Assembly (NCBI GenBank): GCA_964575185.1
Contig: CAZNPW010000009.1
Coordinates: 9,322 to 73,321 of the forward strand
Length of the DNA stretch: 64,000 bases
Direction of reading: 5' to 3'
From: CAZNPW01 sp964575185
GTDB lineage: Bacteria > Pseudomonadota > Alphaproteobacteria > Rhodobacterales > Rhodobacteraceae
Shown here: positions 26,701 through 33,834 of the stretch, piece after piece
Numbering within the stretch: position 1 is the first letter of the stretch
Layout: every line of letters starts with the position of its first letter
Program-made: the position numbers and the translations under genes
The notes under the pieces: model-generated
The model's database searches: none
What the model saw: the letters and a program-made list of their open reading frames with translations, nothing else
Told to the model about the DNA's origin: nothing

Positions 26701-26931
26701 CTGGAGGCGCTGCCGGGACGGGGGCCGTTCGACCTGGTCATCAGCGACCACGCGATGCCGGGCATGTCGGGCACGGCGCTCGCCGAACGGCTGGGGCCGG
26801 GGGTGCCGGTGATCCTCGCCACCGGCTATGCCGAGGTCCCGGGCGGAGACGCGGGCCTCGTGCGGCTGAACAAGCCCTTCGGCCAGGCCGAGGTCGCACG
26901 GGCCATCGCGCAGGCGCTGACGCGCCGCTGA
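23767..26931 (+). CDS. Hybrid sensor histidine kinase, PAS-PAS-GAF-PAS-PAS-HisKA-HATPase-REC
   Basis: A 1054-residue cytoplasmic sensor without membrane helices. PAS-like domains lie near residues 13-130 (PVGLCLLDRELRYMHIN) and 145-262, a GAF-like domain near 263-410, two more PAS domains at about 420-545 and 570-690, then the H-box GGVAHDFNNLL with the phospho-accepting His708. HATPase motifs are NLAVNARDAMPDGG, DTGSGM and GTGLGLSTVHG. A proline/alanine linker leads to a receiver domain with Asp994 in ISDHAMPG. No DNA-binding output is present, so the receiver probably tunes the kinase or relays phosphate. ATG at 23782 is an alternative start. The AHDFNN H-box is unlike the HWE-type kinases that feed PhyR. 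No partner regulator is adjacent. Confidence 0.9.
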   Translation: MPGPGMTRIAPLTAEAQALYDAAPVGLCLLDRELRYMHINATLAAINRLPVAAHLGRPIQEVLPHFKGEHVALMRRVLEGEEFRGTILTDAAPDHPDGIATFRVNWLPWRDAAGAVQGVLVSAEDISEGAASLRRLAEREALLAAVGASTPDLVYAKDREGRMLYANPATLAALGRPMHAVLGRSSEDLVPGGGGDRLAANDRQVIETGESAVFEEHLPDAQGLTRIYRSTKSPLRDPAGKIVGLVGVSVDDTDRKAAEVRAAFLHDLADRLRDDPRAARVTGEALGRFFGVMRAGFTIADAARGELAVEEDWTDGTTVSAQGVHDMRAFGTWMMDDLAAGRTVRVHDSLADPRIPDPAAYAAMEIRSVAMAPVLRDGALVATVFLNHRDPRAWTDADAALLQEVARRTWAAVERERAEAQRRDSETRLRIAQEAAGLGIFELDLATGTMVCDRRIHAMFGIPEGTSCSRDGLLSSVVAEDRPDVAAAFDRATARDSTPFAVECRIVPLGGTDPVWVAMSGQAVEAPRGWRRIIGSVRDVSARRRADDRLHALNTDLATRVARAVGDRNQLWALTDDLLITADFEGRIHEVSESWRSVLGYDPAALQGTGYAPLIHPDDMPMVAQQLAALSGGQRSLSYENRVRGADGAWRMIAWRVAHESGTGRLYGIGRDVTAERAQARALAEAEARLHESQKVETVGRLTGGVAHDFNNLLAAIVANLEMAQKRAADPAVQTLIAGAVSAAARGATLTKRLLAFARRQDLKAEQARPAALVDGIGELLLRALGPDIDLRLAVPEGLGAIHVDVNQLEMALLNLAVNARDAMPDGGSLTVAGRVEAVTAHPSLTPGPYVVLAVTDTGSGMDDETLRRAAEPFFTTKGVGKGTGLGLSTVHGLAAQSGGEMRLTSAPGQGTTVELWLPQVPEVAAAAAAPPPPPTPAAGRPLRILVVDDDVLVAMGTTAMVEDLGHEVVEVHSGAQALEALPGRGPFDLVISDHAMPGMSGTALAERLGPGVPVILATGYAEVPGGDAGLVRLNKPFGQAEVARAIAQALTRR

Positions 26932-26977
26932 CGGGCGGGTGCGAATGTCACACCCGGAACGGAGAGGCCCGCGGGCT

Positions 26978-27002
26978 GGAACCTGCGGGCGGCGCCCCCG
27001 TT
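26978..27002 (+). promoter_or_regulatory. EcfG-type promoter upstream of the NepR-like gene
   Basis: GGAAC (26978-26982), 16 bases, then CGTT (26999-27002): an exact match to the alphaproteobacterial general-stress (EcfG/RpoE2/SigT) consensus. It lies 128 bases before the small gene at 27131 in an otherwise non-coding gap. A second GGAAC at 26956 has no -10 partner. Confidence 0.7.
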
Positions 27003-27130
27003 CTCACCTCCGTGGCCGCAATGCGGCCGTTACCGATGGATCCACCCTGCTCGCCCGGACCGCGCGGCGACGCCAACCCTGCCCCGGCAAAGCCCGGGGT
27101 GGCGAGAACAAGAAACGGATGAGGCCGACG

Positions 27131-27304
27131 ATGTTCGAGCGACCCCAGGACCCCCCGCTGCGCGGCATCCTTGCCGATGCCTTCGCACTGCCGCGCGACA
27201 GCGATCCGCGCTTCGCCGACCTCCTGCGCCGGCTCCAGACGCGCGAGGCCGATGCGGTGCCGGCACCCAGGCCTTCCGCCGCCGCGCCGCGCTACCGGGG
27301 CTGA
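27131..27304 (+). CDS. Small protein resembling the NepR anti-sigma factor
   Basis: A 57-residue protein starting MFERPQDPPLRGILADAFAL. GAGG six bases before the ATG at 27131 supports this start; an in-frame ATG at 27119 is possible. The core LRGILADAF...DPRFADLLRRLQ resembles the NepR pattern, in which LR, an aromatic or acidic stretch, P-x-x-F and D-LL-x-x-L are spaced similarly. The spacing before Phe is about two residues longer than usual. An EcfG-type promoter precedes it, which fits a stress-response feedback protein. NepR would bind EcfG and block it until PhyR is phosphorylated. Similarity is weak, so a stress-induced protein of unknown role remains possible. Confidence 0.5.
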   Translation: MFERPQDPPLRGILADAFALPRDSDPRFADLLRRLQTREADAVPAPRPSAAAPRYRG

Positions 27305-27310
27305 GGCGAA

Positions 27311-27335
27311 GGAACAACGGCACACCGGCGGCGTT
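27311..27335 (+). promoter_or_regulatory. EcfG-type promoter of the hydrolase-SRPBCC/alcohol dehydrogenase operon
   Basis: GGAAC (27311-27315), 16 bases, CGTT (27332-27335), an exact consensus match placed six bases after the preceding gene. The likely start of transcription is about 27342, some 28 bases before the GTG start at 27370. Confidence 0.78.
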
Positions 27336-27369
27336 GCCATGGCCTGAACCCTGCCAGGCAAGGACCCCG

Positions 27370-28887
27370 GTGTTCGACGCGCCCGCCCCCCGCCCCGAAC
27401 CGCGCCCTGTCGCCGCCGCCCGTCCGCTCCGGCGGACGCTGAGGATCGGCCGCGACCGCGTCTCGATCTGGCGCGCCGGCACGGGGACGCCCGTCCTGCT
27501 GCTGCACGGCAACGGCAGCAGCGGGCTGGAGATCGTCTCGGCCTTCCCGGCCCTGCCGGGTGTCGCATGGATCGCACCCGACCGGCCGGGCCACGGGGAA
27601 AGCACCGCGCTGCACCGTGCCGACCCCGCCGCGCAGGCCGCCTGGCTCGCCCGGCTGATCGCGCGCCTGGAACTGCCGCCCGTCTCGCTCGTAGCGCATT
27701 CGCTTGCGGCGGGCAGTGCCATCGCACTGGCGCACCGCTGGCCGGAGCGCGTGGCGCGGCTGGTCCTGCTGGCTCCGTTCTGCCGACCGACGCCCGAACA
27801 GGCGATGCCCGCGTTGCGGCTCGGCGGCATCCCCGGCGCGGGACGGGCACTGCGGCTGCTGCTGGTCCCGCCGCTCGTCGCGGCCTTCCGCGACCGCCTG
27901 GCCCGGGCGATGTTCGCGCCCGACCCGGTGCCACCCCGTTTCGACCGTCTGCCGCTGTCGCGGATCGGCACGCCCCGCTCGGTCGGGGCCATGGGGGCCG
28001 AACTCCGGCAGTTCAACGCCACGATGCGCGACCTGGCACCCCGGCTGATGCTGCCGATGCCCGTCGTCGCGGTGCACGGCAGCCGCGACCCGACCGCCGA
28101 TCCCGCCTGGCACCTGCCGTGGCTCGCCGCACGGTGCCGGGCGCTGGGCGTCGTCCGCGTGCCGGGGCGCGGCCACATGAACCATCACACCGCACCGCAG
28201 GCGACGCTGGCCGCGGTGCTCGATCACCCGATTCCCCAGGCAGGAGACCCCATGATGTCCGCGCTTCCCGAACCCCCGCGCCGCCCGCCGTCCGCCGCCC
28301 CCTGGATCGCGCTCGGCGCGCTCGGCGTCGTGGCGGGGGTCGGGGCCGCCTGGCTTCTGCGCAGCGAGGAGGAGGCGCGGATGGCCGACAGCGCTCCCGA
28401 ACACGCCCGCCGCGGGGCGAAGGTCGCGGGCCGCACCGTCACCATCGACGCGCCCGCGTCCCGCATCTACGCAACCTTCCGCGATCCGGCGCAGATCCCG
28501 CGCCTGCTCGACGGCGTCGCGCACGTGGAACCCGCGGGCGACGGCACCTTCACCTGGCACCTGACGCCGCCGGTCGGCGACACGGTGCAGGTCGCGACCC
28601 GCTACACGGTCGAACGCGAGGGCGAGGAGCTCGTCTGGGAATCGACCCTGGGCGATGCGCTCGCCGCAGGCGGCCACATCCGCCTGCACGACGCGGGAGA
28701 GCACGGGACAGAGGTGGAGATGACGCTGGACTGGCACCCGCCGTCGGGCCTGATCGGGCTTGCCGCGCAGGCGGTGGCCGGGCTCGGGGCCGAAACCCGC
28801 GCCCGCTATGCGCTGAAACGCCTGAAGATGCTGATCGAAACCGGCGAGATCGCCACGGCGGCCCGCCGCCCCGACGACAAGGAGTGA
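27370..28887 (+). CDS. Alpha/beta hydrolase fused to a membrane-anchored SRPBCC domain
   Basis: One open frame of 505 residues joins two proteins. Residues 1-295: alpha/beta hydrolase with oxyanion loop LLLHGNGSSG, nucleophile elbow VAHSLAAG (first Gly of GxSxG replaced by Ala), acid in HGSRDPTADP and catalytic His in GRGHMNHH. Residues about 305-505: a helix APWIALGALGVVAGVGAAWL, then an SRPBCC/polyketide-cyclase-like domain (VTIDAPASRIYATFRDPAQI). The GTG at 27370 has AAGGA in front and lies just after an EcfG promoter. GGAG before ATGATG at 28253 looks like the former start of the second protein, so the fusion may be recent or both products may be made. SRPBCC proteins bind hydrophobic ligands. 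The substrate is unknown. Confidence 0.75.
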   Translation: MFDAPAPRPEPRPVAAARPLRRTLRIGRDRVSIWRAGTGTPVLLLHGNGSSGLEIVSAFPALPGVAWIAPDRPGHGESTALHRADPAAQAAWLARLIARLELPPVSLVAHSLAAGSAIALAHRWPERVARLVLLAPFCRPTPEQAMPALRLGGIPGAGRALRLLLVPPLVAAFRDRLARAMFAPDPVPPRFDRLPLSRIGTPRSVGAMGAELRQFNATMRDLAPRLMLPMPVVAVHGSRDPTADPAWHLPWLAARCRALGVVRVPGRGHMNHHTAPQATLAAVLDHPIPQAGDPMMSALPEPPRRPPSAAPWIALGALGVVAGVGAAWLLRSEEEARMADSAPEHARRGAKVAGRTVTIDAPASRIYATFRDPAQIPRLLDGVAHVEPAGDGTFTWHLTPPVGDTVQVATRYTVEREGEELVWESTLGDALAAGGHIRLHDAGEHGTEVEMTLDWHPPSGLIGLAAQAVAGLGAETRARYALKRLKMLIETGEIATAARRPDDKE

Positions 28888-28891
28888 CCCG

Positions 28892-30073
28892 ATGCGCGCC
28901 CTGACCTGGCACGGCAAGACCGACGTCCGCGTCGACACGGTGCCCGACCCGCAGATCGTGAACCCCCGCGACGCGATCATCGAGGTCACTGCAACCGCCA
29001 TCTGCGGCTCCGACCTGCACATCTACGACGGCGTGATCCCCGGCATGAAGGCGGGCGACATCCTCGGCCACGAGTTCATGGGCCGCGTCGTCGAGACCGG
29101 CCCCGACAGCACGCTCACCGTCGGCAGTCGCGTCGTCGTGCCCTTCACGATCAGCTGCGGGGCCTGCTTCTTCTGCCGCGCCTCGCTGTTCTCGGCCTGC
29201 GACAACTCCAACCCGGTCGAGGCGCAGGACGCGACCGAAACGCAGTACGGCCACGCCATGGCGGGCATCTTCGGCTATTCGCACCTGACCGGCGGCTATT
29301 CCGGCGGGCAGGCCGAATACGTCCGCGTCCCCTTCTCCGACGTGGGCCCCATCGTCATCCCCGACGGGCTCGAGGACGAGCAGGTGCTGTTTTTGTCCGA
29401 CATCCTGCCGACCGGCTGGATGGCGGCGGAAAACGCGGGCGTCGGCCCGGGCGACCGGGTGGCCGTCTGGGGCTGCGGGCCGGTCGGCCTCTTCGCGATC
29501 CAGAGCGCGCTGCTGATGGGGGCCGAAAGCGTCATCGCGATCGACCACGTCCAGCGCCGCCTGCAACTGGCCGAGGGCCTGGGGGCCAAGGTGATCGACA
29601 TCCGCCAGACCCGCGTGCTCGACGCGCTGATGGAGATGACGGGCGGGCTCGGCCCCGACTGCGTGATCGACGCGGTGGGGATGGAAAGCCACGGGATGGC
29701 CCCCGATACCTGGCTCGACACGGTCAAGCAGAAGACCGGCCTCGGCTTCGACCGCGGCCACGCGCTGCGCGAGGCCATCGCCGCCTGCCGCAAGGGCGGC
29801 ACGGTGTCGGTGCCCGGCGTCTACGGCGGGGTGATGAGCATGTTCCCGATGGGCGCGGTGATGCAGAAGGGGCTGACGCTGAAGACCGGCCAGACCCATG
29901 TGCAGCGCTATTCCGCCGGGCTTCTGCAGCGGATCGGCGACGGGCAGATCGACACGACGTTCCTGATCAGCCACCGCCTGCCGCTGGAACAGGCCCCGAC
30001 GGGCTACGCGAACTTCCGCGACAAGCCCGACGACTGGACCAAGGTGGTGCTGAAGCCCGGCCTGCCCGTGTGA
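28892..30073 (+). CDS. Zinc-dependent alcohol dehydrogenase (glutathione-independent formaldehyde dehydrogenase-like)
   Basis: A 393-residue medium-chain dehydrogenase. Catalytic zinc site: CGSDLHIYDG and GHEFMGRVVE. Structural zinc site: CGACFFCRASLFSACD, with four cysteines. Coenzyme loop VAVWGCGPVGLFAIQSALL. The length and the insertion after the structural zinc resemble formaldehyde dehydrogenase-type enzymes. It starts four bases after the fused hydrolase and shares its EcfG promoter. A role in aldehyde or alcohol detoxification during stress is inferred. Confidence 0.88.
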   Translation: MRALTWHGKTDVRVDTVPDPQIVNPRDAIIEVTATAICGSDLHIYDGVIPGMKAGDILGHEFMGRVVETGPDSTLTVGSRVVVPFTISCGACFFCRASLFSACDNSNPVEAQDATETQYGHAMAGIFGYSHLTGGYSGGQAEYVRVPFSDVGPIVIPDGLEDEQVLFLSDILPTGWMAAENAGVGPGDRVAVWGCGPVGLFAIQSALLMGAESVIAIDHVQRRLQLAEGLGAKVIDIRQTRVLDALMEMTGGLGPDCVIDAVGMESHGMAPDTWLDTVKQKTGLGFDRGHALREAIAACRKGGTVSVPGVYGGVMSMFPMGAVMQKGLTLKTGQTHVQRYSAGLLQRIGDGQIDTTFLISHRLPLEQAPTGYANFRDKPDDWTKVVLKPGLPV

Positions 30074-30074
30074 C

Positions 30075-30101
30075 GGAACCCGCCCGCCGGGGTCGCGCGT
30101 T
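30075..30101 (+). promoter_or_regulatory. Possible EcfG-type promoter of ku-ligD (long spacer)
   Basis: GGAAC (30075-30079) and CGTT (30098-30101) are both exact, but the spacer is 18 bases rather than 16-17. It lies 40 bases before the Ku start. NHEJ genes are stress-sigma targets in other alphaproteobacteria, which supports the reading; the spacer weakens it. Confidence 0.45.
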
Positions 30102-30140
30102 GGAACGGTGCGGACCGGGGGGCGGAAATCGGGGGTGGCC

Positions 30141-31046
30141 ATGGCATCGCGCGCGGTCTGGAAGGGACAGCTTCGCCTGTCCTTGGTCGCCATCCCGGTC
30201 GAGATCCACGCGGCGGTGAAGTCCGGCGCGCGGATCAGCTTCCGCCAGATTCACGGCCCGTCGAAGCAGCCCGTCCGCTATGAAAAGACCGTGCCCGGCG
30301 TGGGCGCGGTCAAGACCTCCGACATCCTGTCGGGCTACGAGATCGGCGACGACGACTACCTGCTGCTCGACCCCGCCGAGATCGACGCGATCCGGCTCGA
30401 GACGAAGAAGACCTTCGAGCTGGTGCAGTTCGTGGGCTTGGGAGAGATCTCGCCGCTGTATTACGACAAGCCCTACTACATCGTGCCGACCGACGACCTG
30501 GCCGAGGACGCCTATCGCGTGGTGCGCGACGCGCTGCGCCAGTCGGGCAAGGTGGGCCTCGGGCAGATGACGATGCGCGGCAAGGAATACCTCTGCGCCG
30601 TGCGCGCCTGCGGTGACGGTTTGCTGATGGAGACGCTGCGCTATGCCGACGAGGTGCGCGACGCCGACCCGCTGTTCCGCGACATCGAGGACGACCCGGC
30701 GGATGCGGAGCTGCTCGCGGTCGCGACCCAGCTGATCGACCGCAAGACCGCGCCGTTCAAGGCCGATGCGTTCCAGGACCACTTCGACCAGGCCCTGCGC
30801 GCGCTGATCGACCAGAAGCGCAAGACCGGCAAGGCCCCGCGCGCGCAGGTCGGCGACGCGAAGGACCGGCCCAAGGGCACCAACGTCGTCGACCTGATGG
30901 AGGCGCTGCGGCAGAGCCTAGGCAGCGCCGAGAAACCGGCGGCAAAGTCGAAGGCGAAGCCCGCGCCGAAGGGTGACGACGCCCCGGCGCCGCCCGCCAA
31001 GGCCCCCGCCAAAGCCCCTGCGAAGCCCCGCCGCAAGGCCGGGTGA
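30141..31046 (+). CDS. ku: Non-homologous end-joining protein Ku
   Basis: A 301-residue bacterial Ku. MASRAVWKGQLRLSLVAIPV is the conserved start, with ISFRQIHGPSKQPVRYEKTV and LGQMTMRGKEYLCAVRACGD in the DNA-encircling core. The C-terminus is a lysine/alanine/proline-rich tail (from about residue 265) that in other Ku proteins helps bind DNA and LigD. Ku binds double-strand ends and recruits LigD. The stop overlaps the ligD start (TGATG). Confidence 0.95.
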   Translation: MASRAVWKGQLRLSLVAIPVEIHAAVKSGARISFRQIHGPSKQPVRYEKTVPGVGAVKTSDILSGYEIGDDDYLLLDPAEIDAIRLETKKTFELVQFVGLGEISPLYYDKPYYIVPTDDLAEDAYRVVRDALRQSGKVGLGQMTMRGKEYLCAVRACGDGLLMETLRYADEVRDADPLFRDIEDDPADAELLAVATQLIDRKTAPFKADAFQDHFDQALRALIDQKRKTGKAPRAQVGDAKDRPKGTNVVDLMEALRQSLGSAEKPAAKSKAKPAPKGDDAPAPPAKAPAKAPAKPRRKAG

Positions 31047-33454
31047 TGGACGCGCTCGCGACCTACCGCGCCAAGCGCGACTTCACCGAAACGCCCGAGC
31101 CGCAGGGGGGCACCCCGCAGGGCGTGGCCTTGCGCTACAGCGTGCAGATGCACGACGCGACCCGGCTGCACTGGGACCTGCGGCTGGAATGGCAGGGGGT
31201 GCTCCTGTCCTGGGCCGTGACCCGCGGCCCCTCGCGCGACCCCGCCGACAAGCGGCTCGCGGTGCGGACCGAGGACCACCCGTTCGACTACCTGACCTTC
31301 GAGGGCACGATCCCGCCCGGCAACTACGGCGCGGGCACGGTGATGCTGTGGGACCTGGGCTGGTGGCAGCCGTTCCACGACGTGGGCGACGGGCTGCGCT
31401 CGGGGCATGTCCACTTCGCCCTGCACGGGCGGCGGGCGACGGGCGGCTGGTCGCTGATCCGGCTCAAGGACCGCCGCGGCGAGCATGAGAACTGGCTGAT
31501 GGTGAAGGACGACGATGCGGCGGCCCGGCGCGACGGCCCGGATTTCGCCACCGAGCACCAGACCTCGGTCGCGACGGCGCGCAGGCTCCACGACATCGCG
31601 GCAGGCAAGACTCCGCGCCCCACCGGCCCCACGCGCAAGGGCCGGGTGCCCGCCTTCCGCCCGGTCCAGCTGTGCGAGACGGTGGCCGCCCCGCCCGACG
31701 GCCCCGGCTGGCTGCACGAGGTCAAGCTCGACGGCTACCGGGCGCAGGTGGCCATCGGCAAGGGCGGCCCGCGCATCCGCACCCGCAGCGGGGCCGACTG
31801 GACCGACCGCTTCGCCGAGCTTGTGCCGCCCCTGTCCGACCTGCCCTGCGACACCGCGCTGATCGACGCCGAGATCGTCGCGGGCGCGGGGCTGAACGGC
31901 TTTTCCGCGCTGCAGGCGGCGATCAAGGCGGGGGGACCCTTCAGCCTTTACGCCTTCGACCTGCTGCATCTCGACGGCCAGGACCTGTCGCGCCGCCCCC
32001 TGACCGACCGCCGCGCCGCGCTGGCACGGCTGCTGGCGGGCGTCCTGCCGCGCGGTCCGGTGCAACTGTCGCCCGCCATCGACGGCGCGGCGGCGGCGGC
32101 CTTCGCCACCGTCTGCAATGCGGGCGGCGAGGGGCTGGTGTCCAAGCTCGCCGACGCGCCCTACCGCGGGGGACGGTCGGCAGCCTGGGTCAAGGCCAAG
32201 TGCATCCGCCGCGACGAGTTCGTGATCGCGGGCTGGCAGCCGTCGTCCCGCCGCGGCCGCCCCTTCGCCTCGCTGCTGCTTGCCGCCTCCGACGGCACGG
32301 CGCTGGCCTACCGCGGCAAGGTGGGCACCGGCTGGGACGAGGCCGACATGGACGAGATCGCCGCCCGCCTCGCGCCCCTGGCGACCGACCGCGCCCCGTT
32401 TCGCGTCCCCGCCGAGGCCAGGGACGCGCGCTGGGTCACGCCGCGCCTGGTGGCCGAGATCGCCTATGCCGAACGCACCCCGACCGGCGTGCTGCGCCAC
32501 GCCCGCTTCGTCGCCCTGCGCGAGGACAAGCCCGCGGCCGAGGTCGTCGAAAGGAAGCCGAAGATGCCCGCAGCATCGTCCGACACGGTGGCGGGGATCA
32601 CCGTCACCAGCCCCGGTCGGGTCATCTTCCCCGAGGCCGGGGTGACGAAGCGCATGCTCACCGACTGGCATGCCGCGATGGCCGACCGCATCCTGCCCAC
32701 GCTCGCCGACCGGCCCCTGTCGCTGGTGCGGCTGCCCGAGGGGATGGGGGGCGAGCGCTTCTTCCAGAAGCACGCCACCGCCGGTTTCCCCGACGCCATC
32801 CGCCGCACCCCGGTCACCGACCCCGACGGCACGACCGAGGACTGGATGACCGTCACCGACGCCGCGGGCCTGGTGGCCGCGGTGCAGATGGGCACGGTCG
32901 AGTTCCACCCCTGGGGCGCGCGCGCCGACAAGCCCGAGCGTCCCGAGCGGCTGGTCTTCGACCTCGACCCCGACGAGGGCCTGGGCTTCGCCGAGGTCCG
33001 CGCCGCCGCGGTCACGCTGCGCGACCGGCTGGCCGACCTGGGCCTGCCCGCCTGGGCGATGCTGTCGGGCGGCAAGGGGGTCCACGTCATCGTGCCCGTC
33101 AGGCGCACCGCCACCTGGCAGACGGCCAAGCTCTTCGCCCAGCTCTTCGCCACGCTGCTGGCCGAGGAGGAGCCGAAGCGCTTCGTCGCCAAGATGGCCA
33201 AGGCCGCGCGCACGGGCCGCATCTTCATCGACTGGCTGCGCAACGAACGCGGGGCCACCGCCGTCGCGCCCTTCACCGTGCGGGCGCGACCCAAGGCGAC
33301 GGTCGCCGTGCCGGTGTCATGGGACGAGCTTGCCCACACGTCCGCCGCCGACGCCTTCGGCATGGATGCCGCGCGCGAACGCGGCTGGGGCGACCTGACC
33401 CTTCCGGCCCCCGCGACGCTCGGCCGCGAGGTGCTGTCGCGGTTGCAGCGCTGA
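31046..33454 (+). CDS. ligD: ATP-dependent DNA ligase LigD (PE-ligase-polymerase)
   Basis: An 802-residue multidomain NHEJ enzyme. Phosphoesterase domain at about 1-165 (MHDATRLHWDLRLEW, EGTIPPGNYGAGTVMLWD). ATP ligase domain at about 205-500, nucleophile Lys227 in EVKLDGYR, then DLLHLDGQDL and GGRSAAWVKAKC. Primase-polymerase domain at about 525-800 with the metal-binding DLD (D639, D641) and LSGGKGVHVIVP. This order is common in alphaproteobacteria. It trims, fills and seals ends held by Ku. All catalytic motifs seem intact. Confidence 0.95.
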   Translation: MDALATYRAKRDFTETPEPQGGTPQGVALRYSVQMHDATRLHWDLRLEWQGVLLSWAVTRGPSRDPADKRLAVRTEDHPFDYLTFEGTIPPGNYGAGTVMLWDLGWWQPFHDVGDGLRSGHVHFALHGRRATGGWSLIRLKDRRGEHENWLMVKDDDAAARRDGPDFATEHQTSVATARRLHDIAAGKTPRPTGPTRKGRVPAFRPVQLCETVAAPPDGPGWLHEVKLDGYRAQVAIGKGGPRIRTRSGADWTDRFAELVPPLSDLPCDTALIDAEIVAGAGLNGFSALQAAIKAGGPFSLYAFDLLHLDGQDLSRRPLTDRRAALARLLAGVLPRGPVQLSPAIDGAAAAAFATVCNAGGEGLVSKLADAPYRGGRSAAWVKAKCIRRDEFVIAGWQPSSRRGRPFASLLLAASDGTALAYRGKVGTGWDEADMDEIAARLAPLATDRAPFRVPAEARDARWVTPRLVAEIAYAERTPTGVLRHARFVALREDKPAAEVVERKPKMPAASSDTVAGITVTSPGRVIFPEAGVTKRMLTDWHAAMADRILPTLADRPLSLVRLPEGMGGERFFQKHATAGFPDAIRRTPVTDPDGTTEDWMTVTDAAGLVAAVQMGTVEFHPWGARADKPERPERLVFDLDPDEGLGFAEVRAAAVTLRDRLADLGLPAWAMLSGGKGVHVIVPVRRTATWQTAKLFAQLFATLLAEEEPKRFVAKMAKAARTGRIFIDWLRNERGATAVAPFTVRARPKATVAVPVSWDELAHTSAADAFGMDAARERGWGDLTLPAPATLGREVLSRLQR

Positions 33455-33459
33455 GGCGC

Positions 33460-33484
33460 GGAACCCGAGGCTCACACCGGCGTT
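33460..33484 (+). promoter_or_regulatory. EcfG-type promoter of the PQQ-dehydrogenase operon
   Basis: GGAAC (33460-33464), 16 bases, CGTT (33481-33484), an exact consensus match six bases after the ligD stop. The next start codon is only nine bases beyond CGTT, so the transcript would have almost no leader. Confidence 0.78.
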
Positions 33485-33492
33485 ATTGGCGC

Positions 33493-33834
33493 ATGGCGAT
33501 GCTGCGTGTTCTGACCCTTCTGGCGGCCATCGCAGGCGTGGCGCTCGCGGCCTTTGCCGCCCTTGCGCCGGAGACCGGCGTGACCGGGACGACGGGTGCC
33601 TTTCTCGCCCTCACCGGCAGCGTGGCGGTGCTGCTCGCGCTCGGCATCCTCGGCTCGGCCCGGCCGCGCGGCACGCTTGGCCCGGTGCTCGTGACGCTCG
33701 CCGTCATCGCGGCGGTGCTGACCGGGGTGGCAGCCTGGTTCCTGATGCAGTTCCCGCTCGCGGCCGTCATGGCCATCGCCGCGCTGGGCCTGCTGGCGGG
33801 TGCGGGCACGACCTACCGGCGGGCGGTCGCATGA
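33493..33834 (+). CDS. Four-helix small membrane protein preceding the PQQ dehydrogenase
   Basis: A 113-residue protein with four predicted helices: LRVLTLLAAIAGVALAAFAA, TGAFLALTGSVAVLLALGIL, GPVLVTLAVIAAVLTGVAAW and AAVMAIAALGLLAGAG. It overlaps the PQQ dehydrogenase start by four bases. Size and topology recall the N-terminal membrane domain of membrane glucose dehydrogenase, which passes electrons to ubiquinone, so it may be a detached membrane anchor; that is inference. Starts at 33493 or 33499 are equally possible. The nearby promoter suggests leaderless translation. Confidence 0.65.
   Translation: MAMLRVLTLLAAIAGVALAAFAALAPETGVTGTTGAFLALTGSVAVLLALGILGSARPRGTLGPVLVTLAVIAAVLTGVAAWFLMQFPLAAVMAIAALGLLAGAGTTYRRAVA

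Noticed and set aside
23767..26931. Hybrid kinase as the sensor feeding the PhyR-NepR-EcfG system
   Set aside because: Its H-box is of the AHDFNNLL type, unlike the HWE/HisKA_2 kinases that act on PhyR, and no partner gene is adjacent. Possible, but nothing in the sequence supports it.
30102..30126. Second GGAAC before ku
   Set aside because: At 16 bases the following sequence is CGGA, not CGTT.
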